Assembly: GCF_003073045.1 (NCBI RefSeq)
Contig: NC_037590.1
Span: forward strand, 44,432,296 to 44,496,295
Length of the DNA: 64,000 bases
Direction: 5' to 3'
From: Pomacea canaliculata
Lineage: Eukaryota > Mollusca > Gastropoda > Architaenioglossa > Ampullariidae
Shown piece after piece: positions 49,501-61,111 of this stretch. Position 1 is the stretch's first letter. Each line of letters starts with the position of its first letter. Below the pieces are notes generated by a model. The model was given only the letters and a program-made list of their open reading frames with translations, was not told where the DNA came from and ran no database searches. The position numbers were made by a program, and so were the translations under genes.

Positions 49501-52500
49501 ATGGCTGCCAGTACTTTGAAGGTCCCTGCAGCAGACGGCTTTGTAAAGCCAGGATTTGAACACGTTCAAGATGTTTTTAGGTATAGTCACGTTAATAGTA
49601 AACAGTAAACTTATTTAATTTTAACACAGCCTGACAGTTTTCTTCGATTGATAGTTCAAGTGTCTCTATTTGGTGAACCCATCGAAATAATGTTAATCAT
49701 ACTTTAATGCACTTTGAAATATATTTCAGTTTACAAGTGCCATATATATCTTTGTCATTCTCATCAGTCGCATTCATTATCATTCTTCTGCTGCACCCTT
49801 TAAGGTAATCCAAGTTTGTAAGGTTTATTTTCAATTAATGATGGTTTCCTGCACTTCAAAAATATAAACTCCATAATCACTGCAAAGTCTGCATATTAAA
49901 AATGTCATAATAGTATAGTCAGAGTTGTAACAAATGTAAACCGTATTTTATTTCTTGGAAAATATGATTTTAAAACTGCCTATAAATTACACAGTTTGTG
50001 ACATTGTTATGTAAATAGTGATGTCCAAAACATTTGTTTTATAAACATATGTATATATAGTATTCTCTCTGTATATCTCTTTTCATGTGTATTTCCAGGC
50101 AGACCATTGAAGAAGGAATAGAGCGAGGTGGAAGTTTTGCAGCATACTTTCAGGGAGAGCTTGTGGTGAATCTTTGGGGTGGGTTTGCTGATGAGGAGGC
50201 TCGAAGACCTTGGAAATATAACACAGCAAGTGTGTTCTATTCTACAACAAAGTCTCCATCTGCTGTGGTAATAGGTCACCTGGTTGACAGGTATGTCACA
50301 TCAGCTTCAGTGTCCGAACTTGACACATTATCAGAATTTGTGTTGTATAGCCAGTTTGCATGTCTGCAAAATGTTCCTCTAGCTCAGCCATAGAGGAGCA
50401 CATTATAGCTACCACCTAAAGTGTGACTGCTTATGAAGCACATGAGAAAAATATAACACTGTTCTAGAAAATGAAAGGAATTCATCGATCACCATTGCCA
50501 CTTGCTAAGAATTCAATCTCGACTCACAGGAATGCATTGTCACTGTTTAAAAAATATGTATCCTCCTGGTTGATCAGTCCATCAAAAATTATTTCTTCTT
50601 CATGAAAACGTAGTTCTGGTTAGATGTTGCTGTCCTTTTCTGTCAATTTGTTAGTGAAGGTAATATTCATTTGTGGATGCTCACTCTGTTCAAATCTAGA
50701 AGGCAGTGAATAACTATATAATTAATACTTTAATATCATTTCTGAAAAATAGTATGCTGTGAACACATGATCTCGAGACACTGCAGCTGCTGCACATTTA
50801 CTGACTAGTATTTAAAATTAAGCCAGGACAACTAAAGTAGAACAGTTTGTGAGCTGATCCTGTGATGCCATAAGGACTATAAAAGAGTGGCAGGGAATTG
50901 TGTTAGTCAAAATAGGCTACTCATTTTTTTTCATTTTTAAAAATCATGACTGTTAACTGTTAGTTTTGACAAGGAGATGACATATATATTTATCTTGTAC
51001 TACGGGTTACATGACAGGGCTAGGTATTTGACTCCAGTAGTTCGGTGGGGGTTGAGGGGGTATAAATTATTATATTCCAAGCCAGCAAGGTAGCCAGCCC
51101 TGTAAAGAGATGCCACATACAGAGAAAGAACAGCGTGCTCGAGGTGAAAGCTAAACCCAGGACAACCAGCTCTCACTGTATTGGTGACAGGCACTAATTG
51201 TTGTGCTACCAGACCACCCCCAGTGACTCTTTGACTGGCTGCTACTGACTCAAGAGTGTGATGATAGGTATTTCAGATCTTGGCAGGAGTGCATGGTTGC
51301 TAGGAGACAGAGATGATAGGCAAGGAGCTGGGAATAAGATTAATCAGTGAGTGAATGGAGTTGTTGCTAACAGTCCATGCAAGGATGTGAAAAATAAAGT
51401 GTGTGCACTTCAACACAGCGACCAAGTTATGTTTTATGAAGGTACTACAGAACCTATAGCTGCCTTTGTTTATCCTAGCATGTATGTGACACTGACCAAA
51501 CAACAATGTTTCAGGGGATACCTAGATTATGAACAGCCAATCAGCAGGTACTGGCCAGAATATGGACAGAATGGAAAAGAGAAAACAACATTAAAACAAC
51601 TGCTTTCCTTGAAGGTGTGTTGGATATTTTGCAATTATTTTGTGGCTGTTCTTATAATTGTGCTTTGATTATACTTTATTCTTAAGTCAGGTAATTTTTA
51701 AGTATTTATGTATGTATTGTTATAATATAATACTTTGAAATTATAACAAGCCATTACCTGACAGTCCTTAGAGATCCAGATAAGTCGCAGGTTGAGGAAT
51801 GCAAGCCTGGCTTTGTTTATTTGGCTTCTTACTCCAACGCTTTATCTCTACACACCAAGATCTGCATCTTTAACACAAATGTAAAGTCAGTCCTTCTATA
51901 TGGATCTGAGACATGGCGTGTGACAAACACCATGACCAACAAGCTTCAGACATTTGTCATCAGATGTCTGCACCACATCCTCAACATCAGATGGCTGGAG
52001 AAGATCTCCAATACAGACCTGTGGGAGCGAACCAACCAAAAGCCTGCCAGCCAAGACATCAAGAAGCGGAACTGGGGCTGAATTGGTCACACCTTGCCAA
52101 CAATTTAACAAGACAAGCTCTGGGCTGGAACCCACAGGGGAGGCGCTTGGTTTTGAGACCCAGTCAGACATGGAGATTGGTCCACAGCAGGGCAGAGGCA
52201 GCTGGCATGACTGGGTCCCAATTGGAAAGGGATTCCCAAGACCGGGTCCAATGTTGTGGCCATATGCTCCACTGGGGGCGATAAGGAGCAAGAAGAAGAA
52301 TTTGACAATTATACATTGTGCTTAAATGTTCTTTGACATGTGTGAAAATGTGTGTATATGATACACATATTATTTTTTACCTACCTATTACTGTCACCTG
52401 TGTTTTGTTGCAGTCAGGGGTGCCTGTTCTTTCAGACCCTTTTAAGCTAAGTCTTATTCGTGATGACCCTCAACAGCTGGAAAGCATTTTAGCTCAGCAA

Positions 52501-55011
52501 ACTCCTTGGAAAATGGGTATGTAACATGATAAGATGTTTTAAAGTAAGGGGTATGGTTAGAGGAAGAAGTTGTTTAAAGGGTTTAGGATCAGGGTGAACA
52601 GCAGAGTTTTTAATAGAATTTTTGAATGTAAGTTTAATTAATAAGCATATGCACCGAACAACAGAAATAATACTATGATATAGATTTTTGTGGTGTTGTG
52701 TAGTGCAGATCCTGTATCTCAGCACAGTAAAGTGACATGTACTTGAAGTTTTACTGTCTGCACTATTTTTAGTAAATTAAGTTCGTGCTAGTTATATCTA
52801 TCTGACTCAGTCTTGACCTTTACCCATTTATGCCAGAGGTTGACCTTTTTGATGTTGTGCATGAAATTCATTTATGATAGCACCAGATATTCAAGGGACA
52901 AAAATTTGAAGAGAAAAAAAAGTTTGTTACAATATTGGAACATGAGGAATAAATGGGTTAAACAAGTCTGTAACTTCCTGGCGCTAACAGGAAACATTGT
53001 CTGAATGATGCTGAAGTGAAAGTGATAAATCCATTATAACTCTTTGCACTAACATGGTGATTTGTGTTCAGGAGATGAATTCTATGCATACAGTCCAGTT
53101 GCCATAGGTCTGTATCTAGACCAGATTGTACGAAAAGTTGACCCACTTAAAAGAAACTTGAGCCAGTACTTTCAAGAAGAGATTGCAAAACCCTTTGGTA
53201 AGCATATTTCTATTATCTTCACCGTGTAAAAGATATAGCCTCTATATATATTTTGCTCTTTGAGAGGTAATCATCAATGATTGAAGAACACGTGTTTCCA
53301 TTGTGATATCGCCATTTCAGGATACTTTAATTATTGTCTTACATGACCAGAAAATACAAAGAGGGCTTCATAGAATAGAAAGTATCGTAAAGAGTATAGA
53401 GTGATATATATATAAAATCTCTTAAAGAACAACATATATGTTAAATAAAATTGTTAAATACCAATTGTTAAATAGAAATTTCTTCCAAGTGATTGCATTC
53501 TCTACTTCATACTATATATATATATCCATGCTGTTCACAAACCACAGATTCCTGCACAATAAAATTATTATCAGCTGCAAACCATAATAACTGGGACAAA
53601 ACAACTATCTAACAGAAACACATCATGCTACATTTTTAAATTTCATTCACTAGTTGAGCCTCTTATTGGAGAAACATCAGAGCTATCAAGCTGCAACAGA
53701 GTGGTAAATGCTTGAAGAGAAATAACCATTATTTCTACGTGTATAACTGTCCTATAACTAAGAAAACTGCTGCGTTTTTATACTTCTCCTAGGCGTTGAT
53801 TTTCACATCGGGATTTCCAAACCAGCTTACTGGAGAGTTGCACGACCAGTAGTGACAGTGAGAGGCCAGGCTTACAAAAAATATATTCAACAAATGGCTG
53901 CTAACCCAGACTTAGACATAAACCTCCTGCTGCTCTCCCAGTCTCAGCCTATTGATTTTCAACGTGTAAGTCAGGCTTTTGCAATATACATGCATATGTG
54001 TGTGTGTGTGCTTGTGTACATACATATATGTGTGCCCAATATCACTGCACCTAAGTAACAGCTAGCTGATCTGTACATCAACAGAACTCATTGATTCACG
54101 ATCCTGATTTCATGGAGCTTCCTGTGGGTTCTACCCATGGTGTAGGCTCAGCTGAGGGAATGGCAAAACTGCATGGCATTTTGGCAAATGGTGGCTTGCT
54201 AAGAGGACAGTGCCTCTTATCTGCCCAGACACTGAAGCTGATGCAAACTCCACTATCTATGGGGACAGAGAAACATTTTGGGCAGGAGATGTTTTACAGC
54301 TATGGGATGACTCTGCTGCCTGTGTTGGAGGGCAATGAGGTATATTTTATTTTTCTACTCTCTCATGAGCTATTATCAAACATTCACAAGTGAAACTGAG
54401 GAAACAGTGTATAAATGTATCTGTGTAATTTGTTAGCATTGTTTATCAGCACTTATCATAACATAAATTTTCAGAGAAGATTAATTGGAGCGCTGGGACC
54501 GCCTCTTTTCACTAACATCATCAGGGACAAAACTGCTAAAACATAAAAGATGCAGATGGAAGCATTAAACATATTTATGCAACTGATCCTGTCCAGTTTT
54601 GAATTGAAGCTGCTGTAATTTTAACCATGCAGATCTACAGAGTGATGTAATTTAGCTGTCTAAGGCATCAAAATATTCCTGTTGGTATTTTGGTTTAGAT
54701 TGTTTAAAGATATCCTTTTCTGTAAATTGCAAGTACATGACCAAACATTTTTCTGCTTTCAGGTGAAGTATAACTTTGGTCATGGTGGTTTTGGGGGTCA
54801 GTTTGCAGCATCTGATGTCCAGCACAAAACAGGTTGGGCCTATGTGACCAACTATCTAGACCCAACTATCATGGTTACAGGAAACTGCAAGTGGCAAAAA
54901 CTGGAGGAAGCTCTGTTCAAATGTGTGCAGAAAGTGAAAGGAATAAATCTTCCTCGCAAACATATCTTGAGTGCCAGAGACTTACAGAATACATTAAAAA
55001 GTAGTCTTTGA
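49501..55011 (+). CDS. Beta-lactamase-like serine hydrolase (LACT-type), complete (8 exons)
   Basis: Exons 49501-49580, 50099-50290, 51515-51614, 52414-52516, 53072-53197, 53793-53965, 54085-54339 and 54763-55011 join in phase to 426 codons (425 aa). The fold is class C beta-lactamase / esterase: nucleophile motif S75-T-T-K78, the Tyr of the second motif at about Y165 in EFYAYSP, and the third motif H350-G-G352 within NFGHGGFGG. The early GGSFAAYFQGELVVNLWGG and the late TGWAYVTNYLD are also typical of the animal LACT family. Animal members are intracellular or mitochondrial serine peptidase/esterase-like proteins with mostly unknown substrates. No signal peptide is seen. A polyadenylation signal AATAAA lies at 55110-55115. 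The ATG is chosen because the protein start fits the family and an acceptor precedes it. All key residues are intact, so it should be active. Confidence 0.92.
51010..51235 (-). mobile_element. tRNA-derived SINE, family B, copy 2
   Basis: On the minus strand GTCTGGTAGCACAACAATTAG is the A-box part and GGGTTTAGCTTTC the B-box part. The body, ctgttctttctctgtatgtg and ctttacagggctggctacc, is shared with 42845-43000. It lies in intron 2 of the serine hydrolase gene, antisense. Confidence 0.7.
51826..52300 (+). mobile_element. LINE 3' fragment: reverse-transcriptase C-terminal region
   Basis: The translation has KSVLLYGSETWRVT, LQTFVIRCLHHILNIRW, WERTNQKPASQDIKKRNWG and, after a stop and frame changes, TRQALGWNPQGRR. 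This is the post-RT tail of a non-LTR retrotransposon. It ends with an (AAG)n-like tail at 52286-52300. The catalytic RT core and endonuclease are missing (5' truncated). It lies in the sense direction in intron 3 of the serine hydrolase. The clade was not assigned with confidence. Confidence 0.85.
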
Positions 55012-55109
55012 TCATAGACTTATCTTAGTGTACAGATGTATGATCATTACAAGCAAAATTCATGTGATGAAGAATTTTGACAACAGATTTGATTTATAAA
55101 ACAAAAACA

Positions 55110-55115
55110 AATAAA
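55110..55115 (+). terminator. Polyadenylation signal of the serine hydrolase gene
   Basis: AATAAA, 98 bases after the stop codon, followed by T-rich sequence. Confidence 0.75.
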
Positions 55116-55794
55116 TGCTTTAAATTAATTATTAGGTGTCTTATTTTAGTTTTATTTCAAATATATTTGATTGCATATTTTCTAGACAAAGGTGGGCTCA
55201 AAGCAATTTACATAATCATTTGTAAGTAAAAGAGCATATGAGCACCCACCTTAGGATACATCAAATGCGCCTTCATATATGTGTGTACATGCATGCACAC
55301 AAAATGGAGGAAATTACAGTAACTGGAGAAAATTAATGATAGTCAGCCATATGAAAAACTACATCAGAAAGACGTACGTGCTTCAGTCCGGAAATCCAAA
55401 CCCATAACACCTAATTCTCACAGCACCACTAATTCCCCGTGCAGAAGATATAAAGACTGGTGAATCTTCCATCAAGCTGTTCTTTTCACCCTTTCATTCT
55501 CCCATCCCTCTTCTCTAGAATAAGATATGTGCATCAAATTTTGACAAAGTATTTTTGTTTCCTTCCCTGCTTCCTTTCCTCCTCCTAAAAAAAATAAAGA
55601 TGGTTAACTATTTCTTACATACATTTGATCATTACCTGTAATATCACAGTAATATATATTTATCAGGAATGAAATGTAACATTATTAGGACGATTAAATT
55701 CTTAAATGCAAATTTTTTTTGCATGAAAGACTCATTATGTCTTTTGACTCAATAAAGTAAATTGGATTGAAGATTTTAAGAACTTTGTGAAGGG

Positions 55795-56090
55795 GAAAGA
55801 GCAGATAGCTGAGAGATTAGAGCACTGCAGTCCAAAACTGAATGCATACTAGTTTAATTTGATACCTGCATGTGTGGTGCAGCGACATAGTCAAATCAGC
55901 TGTTGGTAATGGGCATATGATTATACAAAAGGCTGGGGAAGGTAAAGCAATGAGAGGAAGAGGAGGTGGGCATCAGCCTTAAATAAACAAATAAATAAAA
56001 AGCTGACATTGAGGGGGATCTCTTAACACCTCACTCCCCAAACGACTTTAAAAAAAGGGAGACTACCTTTAATTTACCTTTACTGGAATA
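55795..56090 (+). mobile_element. tRNA-derived SINE, family A, copy 2
   Basis: gcagatagctgagagattag then agcactgcagtccaa corresponds to the A-box half of the copy at 8365-8622. The B box is eroded (agtttaattt). The shared 3' body is ggtaaagcaatgagaggaag then gcatcagcct, and later cttaacacctcactccc. It is older or more decayed than copy 1 in its promoter. Confidence 0.65.
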
Positions 56091-56837
56091 AATTTCTGAA
56101 AGTTAAAGTTGCCTTGGAAACATAAGCGGTAGCTGTTGACAACACCGCTGGGCCAGCAAAAGACTGAGTTGAACGGATTACTTTTATGAACAAGAAACAA
56201 AATGCTTAGTTCATAGACTTTCAAACAACAGATACAGTACACGACAGAGATTCATACGTCACATTTACCCCTCCAAATGTAAGACAAGAACAGTTTTTGA
56301 TTAAATACCATTTCTGATTACCTTTAATTTACCCGATTCGATGTATTCACATTTACACATATTAAGTGGAATGTGACTTCTATACCGTTCTCTAAATGTT
56401 CTGTCGCTTCGTCTATTGAACGAGCTGAGAGCTTTTGTTGGGCTGGTCGGTGCGGTCAATGATGAGACAGGAGGCAAGAAACGACCTTCACTTTGTTGGT
56501 CGATGTGCTTTTTCACTGTGCTTTTTCAACTTGTGGTCTGTACTCATATGATATCTTAACCGGATGGTACATCACAGGTATTATTTTTGAAACCAAATTT
56601 TTGTTTCTTTTAGTGGTCGGCGGACATGTTTTCCCAGGGGCCTGTATACATATCAAAAGACAAAATTGTGTGAGTTATGTCCCTTAAAATAGAAAATTGT
56701 ATATTTAGCAAAGATTTATAGTCATTGCTGCTCTATCACAACACAAAATGCATGATAATATTGCGTTTTGTAGTGAGCATTATATAACAATAAAATAAAG
56801 ACTGTCTAAATGTAAGATTAGAAAAGAAAGATATATA

Positions 56838-56860
56838 TAGTAACAGCCCCCTTAGATATG
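56838..56860 (+). promoter_or_regulatory. Candidate snRNA promoter element (PSE position), U5 copy 1
   Basis: tagtaaca-cccc-ttagatatg lies 42-64 bases upstream of the RNA start, where the proximal sequence element of snRNA genes is expected. The same block lies at the matching place before copy 2. Flanks are duplicated too, so conservation alone does not prove function. Confidence 0.45.
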
Positions 56861-56901
56861 GAGAATTAGCTTGTGAGGGCTGAACGACGGACCTTGCTTC
56901 A

Positions 56902-57021
56902 TTACTCTGGTTTCTCTTCAACTCACGAGAAAATCTTTCGCCTTTTACTAAAGATTTCCGTGGAGAGGAACAACTTAATGAGTCTAACGACTAATTTCTT
57001 GTGCCCTTCATGAGAAGGGTG
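56902..57021 (+). ncRNA. RNU5: U5 spliceosomal snRNA, copy 1
   Basis: The sequence matches animal U5. It has 5' TACTCTGGTTTCTCTTCA, the invariant loop I TCGCCTTTTACTAAAG, TTCCGTGGAGAGGAACAAC closing the long stem, a Sm-type site AATTTCTTG, and a terminal stem GCCCTTC-ATGA-GAAGGGT. Length is about 120 nt, usual for U5. Loop I holds the ends of the two exons during splicing. The first base is T where copy 2 has the canonical A, so the 5' end is slightly uncertain. Confidence 0.93.
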
Positions 57022-57310
57022 ATAAACTCAATGGAAATATATGGTGTTAGTTAAATTTGTTTATAGTATACATGTAGTTCAAAAGCACATAGCGTTTTCA
57101 CACGAGTGTATCTATTCGTTTTGTTCACATGACGGGGAAGGTGTGTGTGTGTGGGGGGGTCAAGTTCTTGCTGACGACTATGCCTGTCGACAGTAACAGA
57201 TGGCTGTCGACTCGTTTGTGTTTTGTGTACAGCTGAAACATGTTCTACCAATTCTATTATTATTATCGTCATCTTCCTTTTATGTAGTTTCAGTGCCACA
57301 TTCACTAGCT

Positions 57311-58135
57311 TCCGGGTAGACAATCTGGATTAGACGAAAATCCTCTTAATACTAATATGTCATTTGTGTAATTACTCTTCGATAGAAAGGCAGGAGAAAT
57401 TAGTCTACAGACTCGCTGACTTGTTCCTCTCCGCGGCAATCTTTAGCAAAATGCGAACGATTTTCTCATGTTGTTGAAAAAAACCCAGAGTAACAACCAA
57501 TTTCGAATTAAAATTTTCATAGTAATATTAACGAAACAATTTTGAGCAATTTTCTCATTATGCATATAGTTTTTAATTTCTTCCGCAGAATTAACTTTCT
57601 TTGTGAGCGTCACAAAGCTCTGTTTTATGAATAACACATTAATAGTTAAAGGGAAATAAGTCGTCCCAACACCTCTGCACACAGTTATGAGTGTTTGTTT
57701 CCCTTGATTTGGGAGAAAAGAGTGAGAGAAAAAAAAAATGTCAAGTTTTTTGCTGCCTCTTGCTCAAATCCAGATGAATCACGAGCTGAATTCCTGAATG
57801 CCTATGATTGCATGATTGTACATGTTTATGTCCACAGAGCTGTCAGAAGCCACGTAAAAAGACACATGGATCACGCTGAGTTCGCTGTGGTGGAGATGAG
57901 GATACATTGTGCCCCCTCACAAAAACAACAATTTAACTTGTTCTTTTTTTAATTTTTTTCTGAGAATCAAGAGAAACCCTGTCTAAAAAAAAAAAAAAAA
58001 AAAAAAAAATGAATGGGGACATGCGTAAAGGGAAAAAGAAAAGAGAAAGGGATACATCCTTAAACATAATATGAGTAAACAATATGCGGGCTATCGTTCT
58101 TTTCGTCTTTTTTCTGACTGATGTCTTGATGGTAG
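57311..58135. other. Spacer between the two U5 units
   Basis: Non-duplicated sequence with a long poly-A run at about 57986-58009. ORF 57695-57952 has no recognised family. No gene is supported. Confidence 0.5.
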
Positions 58136-58450
58136 TTGTGATCTGTACTCAAACGATGCCTTAACCGGATGGTACATCACAGGTATTATTTTTGAAACCA
58201 AATTGTGGTTTGGTTTTAGCGGTCGACTGACATGTCTTGCCAGAGGCCTGGGTTAGGGTTAGATTTAGTATCTCAAAAATTGTGCGAGTTATGTCCCTTA
58301 AAATAGAAAATTGTATATTTAGCAAAGATTTATAGTTAATGGTACTTTATTGCAATACAAAATACATGATAATATTGCGTTTTGTAGTAAGCATCATCGA
58401 CTTTAAAATAAAGGCTGTCTAAATGTAAGATTAGGAAAGAAAGCTATATA

Positions 58451-58473
58451 TAGTAACATCCCCTTTAGATATG
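58451..58473 (+). promoter_or_regulatory. Candidate snRNA promoter element (PSE position), U5 copy 2
   Basis: tagtaacatcccctttag then atatg, 39-61 bases upstream of the RNA start, is the counterpart of the block before copy 1. Confidence 0.45.
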
Positions 58474-58511
58474 AGAATTAGTTTGTGAGGTGAACGCTGG
58501 ACCACTGAACG

Positions 58512-58631
58512 ATACTCTGGTTTCTCTTCAACTCACGAGAAAATCTTTCGCCTTTTACTAAAGATTTCCGTGGAGAGGAACAACTTAATGAGTCTAATGA
58601 CTAATTTCTTGTGCCCTTCATGAGAAGGGTG
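58512..58631 (+). ncRNA. RNU5: U5 spliceosomal snRNA, copy 2
   Basis: Begins ATACTCTGG, the canonical U5 5' end. It has the same loop I (CGCCTTTTACT), Sm-type site and 3' stem as copy 1. The two RNAs differ at about two positions (the first base and one C/T before the Sm site). The sequence gataaactcaatggaaa just after the 3' stem in both copies may act as the 3' box for end formation. Confidence 0.95.
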
Positions 58632-58920
58632 ATAAACTCAATGGAAAGTAAGGTGTCACTAGAAAGAGTATATTGTATTTATCTACACAAGACATGAATG
58701 TTGTCCAGCGTTTTCCTCTCGATTTGTTCACGTGACAGGGGAGGTTTGCGTGCAGGTGTGTCACCTGCTTGCTGACTACTGTTTCTTGACTGTTACAGAT
58801 GGCTTACGACTCGTTTGTGTTTTGTGTGCAGCATGTTGAGCTCTCCTCCACACCAGAAACGTGTCCTACCAATTTTATTATTAGTATCGTCATCTTTCTT
58901 TGAAGTAGTTTCAAGACTCT

Positions 58921-61100
58921 CCGTAAATGTTCACACACTTTCTATTAATGAAAAAAAGAGAAAAATTATGTTAATTTATAGAGCTTTCGCTACTCTTGTT
59001 CTCCATTGAATGAAATGAAGGGCAATAAAAAAGGTTTAAATCTCCGCACTCAAACTTTTGCAGTTATTTTCCGTCAAAGATTGTGAATAATTATTCAGGG
59101 GTTGTATTCATGAAGCAATGGTAAGTCGGCGACTTGGGTAAGTCAAGGGCAGTCTTTGTCTCCGTGGTTACAAAGCGGCGTCCAGAGGTCCTTTTCTCGT
59201 CGTTTTTATCTCCAGCAATAGATTCACATCATGTCATCGACTGTACTTTTACATCAAAGGCCCCATATCCCTCCAACATTATGTCAGTGTATCTGTATAT
59301 AATGCAACCTAATGGTAACATTCATACCAATGATCTGCACCATGTGCACATCACTGGACAACATGAATAACCCTACGCACTTAAAAAAAAATCGCGATTA
59401 ATATTCTTTTGTAATTCTTCTTTTAAATTATATTGTGAATGATCTATTAAAAAGGACGTTTATATGTATCTGAGAGTTCATAAGTCAACTGAGTACGATA
59501 CGATTATCACTAAGAACTTGACCAGATACATTATCGATATTTTTTTAAAAAACCTCATAGTTGACACGGTTAATGTGGCCAGCAACTTGTGGAAGATAAA
59601 AGCGATGTGTGTTAGTGGAACACTGTTCATGTCAACGCTCATATCTTGATGGCGCGCAAAGGCTTTGGATTGCAAACCTTTTTAATTGTAGATGAGTCAA
59701 ACCTCTTTAATCTGAACGTTTCTCAGGAGTATGAGGTGGGATGCCTGGACTAAATGCACATGCCATCATTGTCAGGCTTGAATTGTATGCGGACGTCATC
59801 GAGTTACCAAGTGTATGTATCTGGGTTGTATATCTGCCGAGAAAGCTAACTTGCTTTTATCTGTCTCTTTACCAGTATCTGATGATCTTTTGTTTTGTTT
59901 TGATAAATTATATCAAGTGCAGCACATGAACGATTTTCCCCAACGTGGAAGAGTTGTAACCCCTTTCCAGTATGATGCCAAATAAAAATTAAAAAACTTT
60001 CTTGTCCTTCGGTGATCGTGTTTTTACAACCAAGCCTGCCACCTTTGTACATCCGTGAGGGCTTTTACACCCTGACACGAGACGACTTCTTCCCCAACGT
60101 GAGAAACGTTTGCAATGTAGTGAGTCAACAGTTTTGTGCTCGACAGAAATCTTTCTTCCCCCTCACTCCCCACGCCTTCCCCTCCAATCACACTCACAAC
60201 CTTTGACCTGTAGACAGAGTTATCTGGAACACGGCGCTGACCTTTCGTTCTTGGTTGGATTAGGATCTCAGAAAGCGTCGATGGCGCCAGTGTATTCGAT
60301 GCTCAACGTCAATCTTTTACTCAAATTATGTTTTTGTCCAATGGTGCGAAGTTCACGAAGGTTTTCTTTTTTTATTCAGTGTTCACATTTAATCGCCTTG
60401 CCACCTCTCCTCTCTCCAAACACACACACTCCTCCCCCATCTCATGACCTTCAGAATGTTTGGGCGGCCTGGGTTACCCGGATACCGGGGTCACAAACCC
60501 AAGTAGCGTGGACTCTGTACTCCCCAGGACGTAGATAGACGTAGTCCCAACCTGACCAATCAACCAACGTGCTGGCTGCGTGTTACACATACAGTTGAGC
60601 AGGTGTGCAAATACCTATCAGCGATAAACAAGATCTTCGGTGTGTGAACGTCTCCAGTTGTACTGGTCTGTGCTGACCTTGTCGGGTGGTTAGTGAACAC
60701 ATATTGCAGCCGAGCTCCCACGTGTTGCCAAGGAATATTTTCTTCTATCTATGTGACCCCTGCCCCACTCATTGGAAGAAGACACATGTACACAACAATA
60801 ATAATGCACTTTAGTATCCTGAGAGGTAAAGCAGGATTTCTACTCAAGCTTGAGTGAAGGTAAATCTTGTACTTCTCTTATCATTAACTCTCGCCAGACA
60901 TGCAGTATCTGTATTTTTCTTCTTTGGTGATCATTTTGTCATTTATCTTTCTCATAGTGTTGTGTGTGCAAGAAAAACTGAACTATATATACATGCAGTT
61001 CTTTATTTATAAGCATGTCTCCAATATTCAAAGCCCAGAATTCATTTTTGAGGTGACGACACCAGCAGCTCTGTATCCAAGCATTGGAAGCCTTGCCCAG
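58921..61100. other. Intergenic stretch upstream of the SLC15-like gene
   Basis: ORFs here (for example 60110-60538, and 60900-61352 which overlaps the transporter exon in another frame) do not resemble proteins. The promoter of the transporter should lie here. An acceptor (cccag) at 61096-61100 suggests a 5'UTR intron. Confidence 0.45.
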
Positions 61101-61111
61101 GACCCGTTGCC

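Larger units (their letters stand above)
56531..57310 (+). repeat. Tandem-duplicated unit 1 carrying a U5 snRNA gene
   Basis: About 780 bp from ttgtggtctgtactc to gtagtttca is repeated at 58136-58920 with small indels. Conserved landmarks are cttaaccggatggtacatca, gttatgtcccttaaaatag, the U5 RNA and ctcgtttgtgttttgtgt. Conservation extends well beyond the RNA into flanks. Confidence 0.9.
58136..58920 (+). repeat. Tandem-duplicated unit 2 carrying a U5 snRNA gene
   Basis: Direct repeat of 56531-57310, offset about 1,605-1,621 bp, in the same orientation. Flanks have diverged by substitutions and small indels while the RNA itself is nearly unchanged. Confidence 0.9.
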
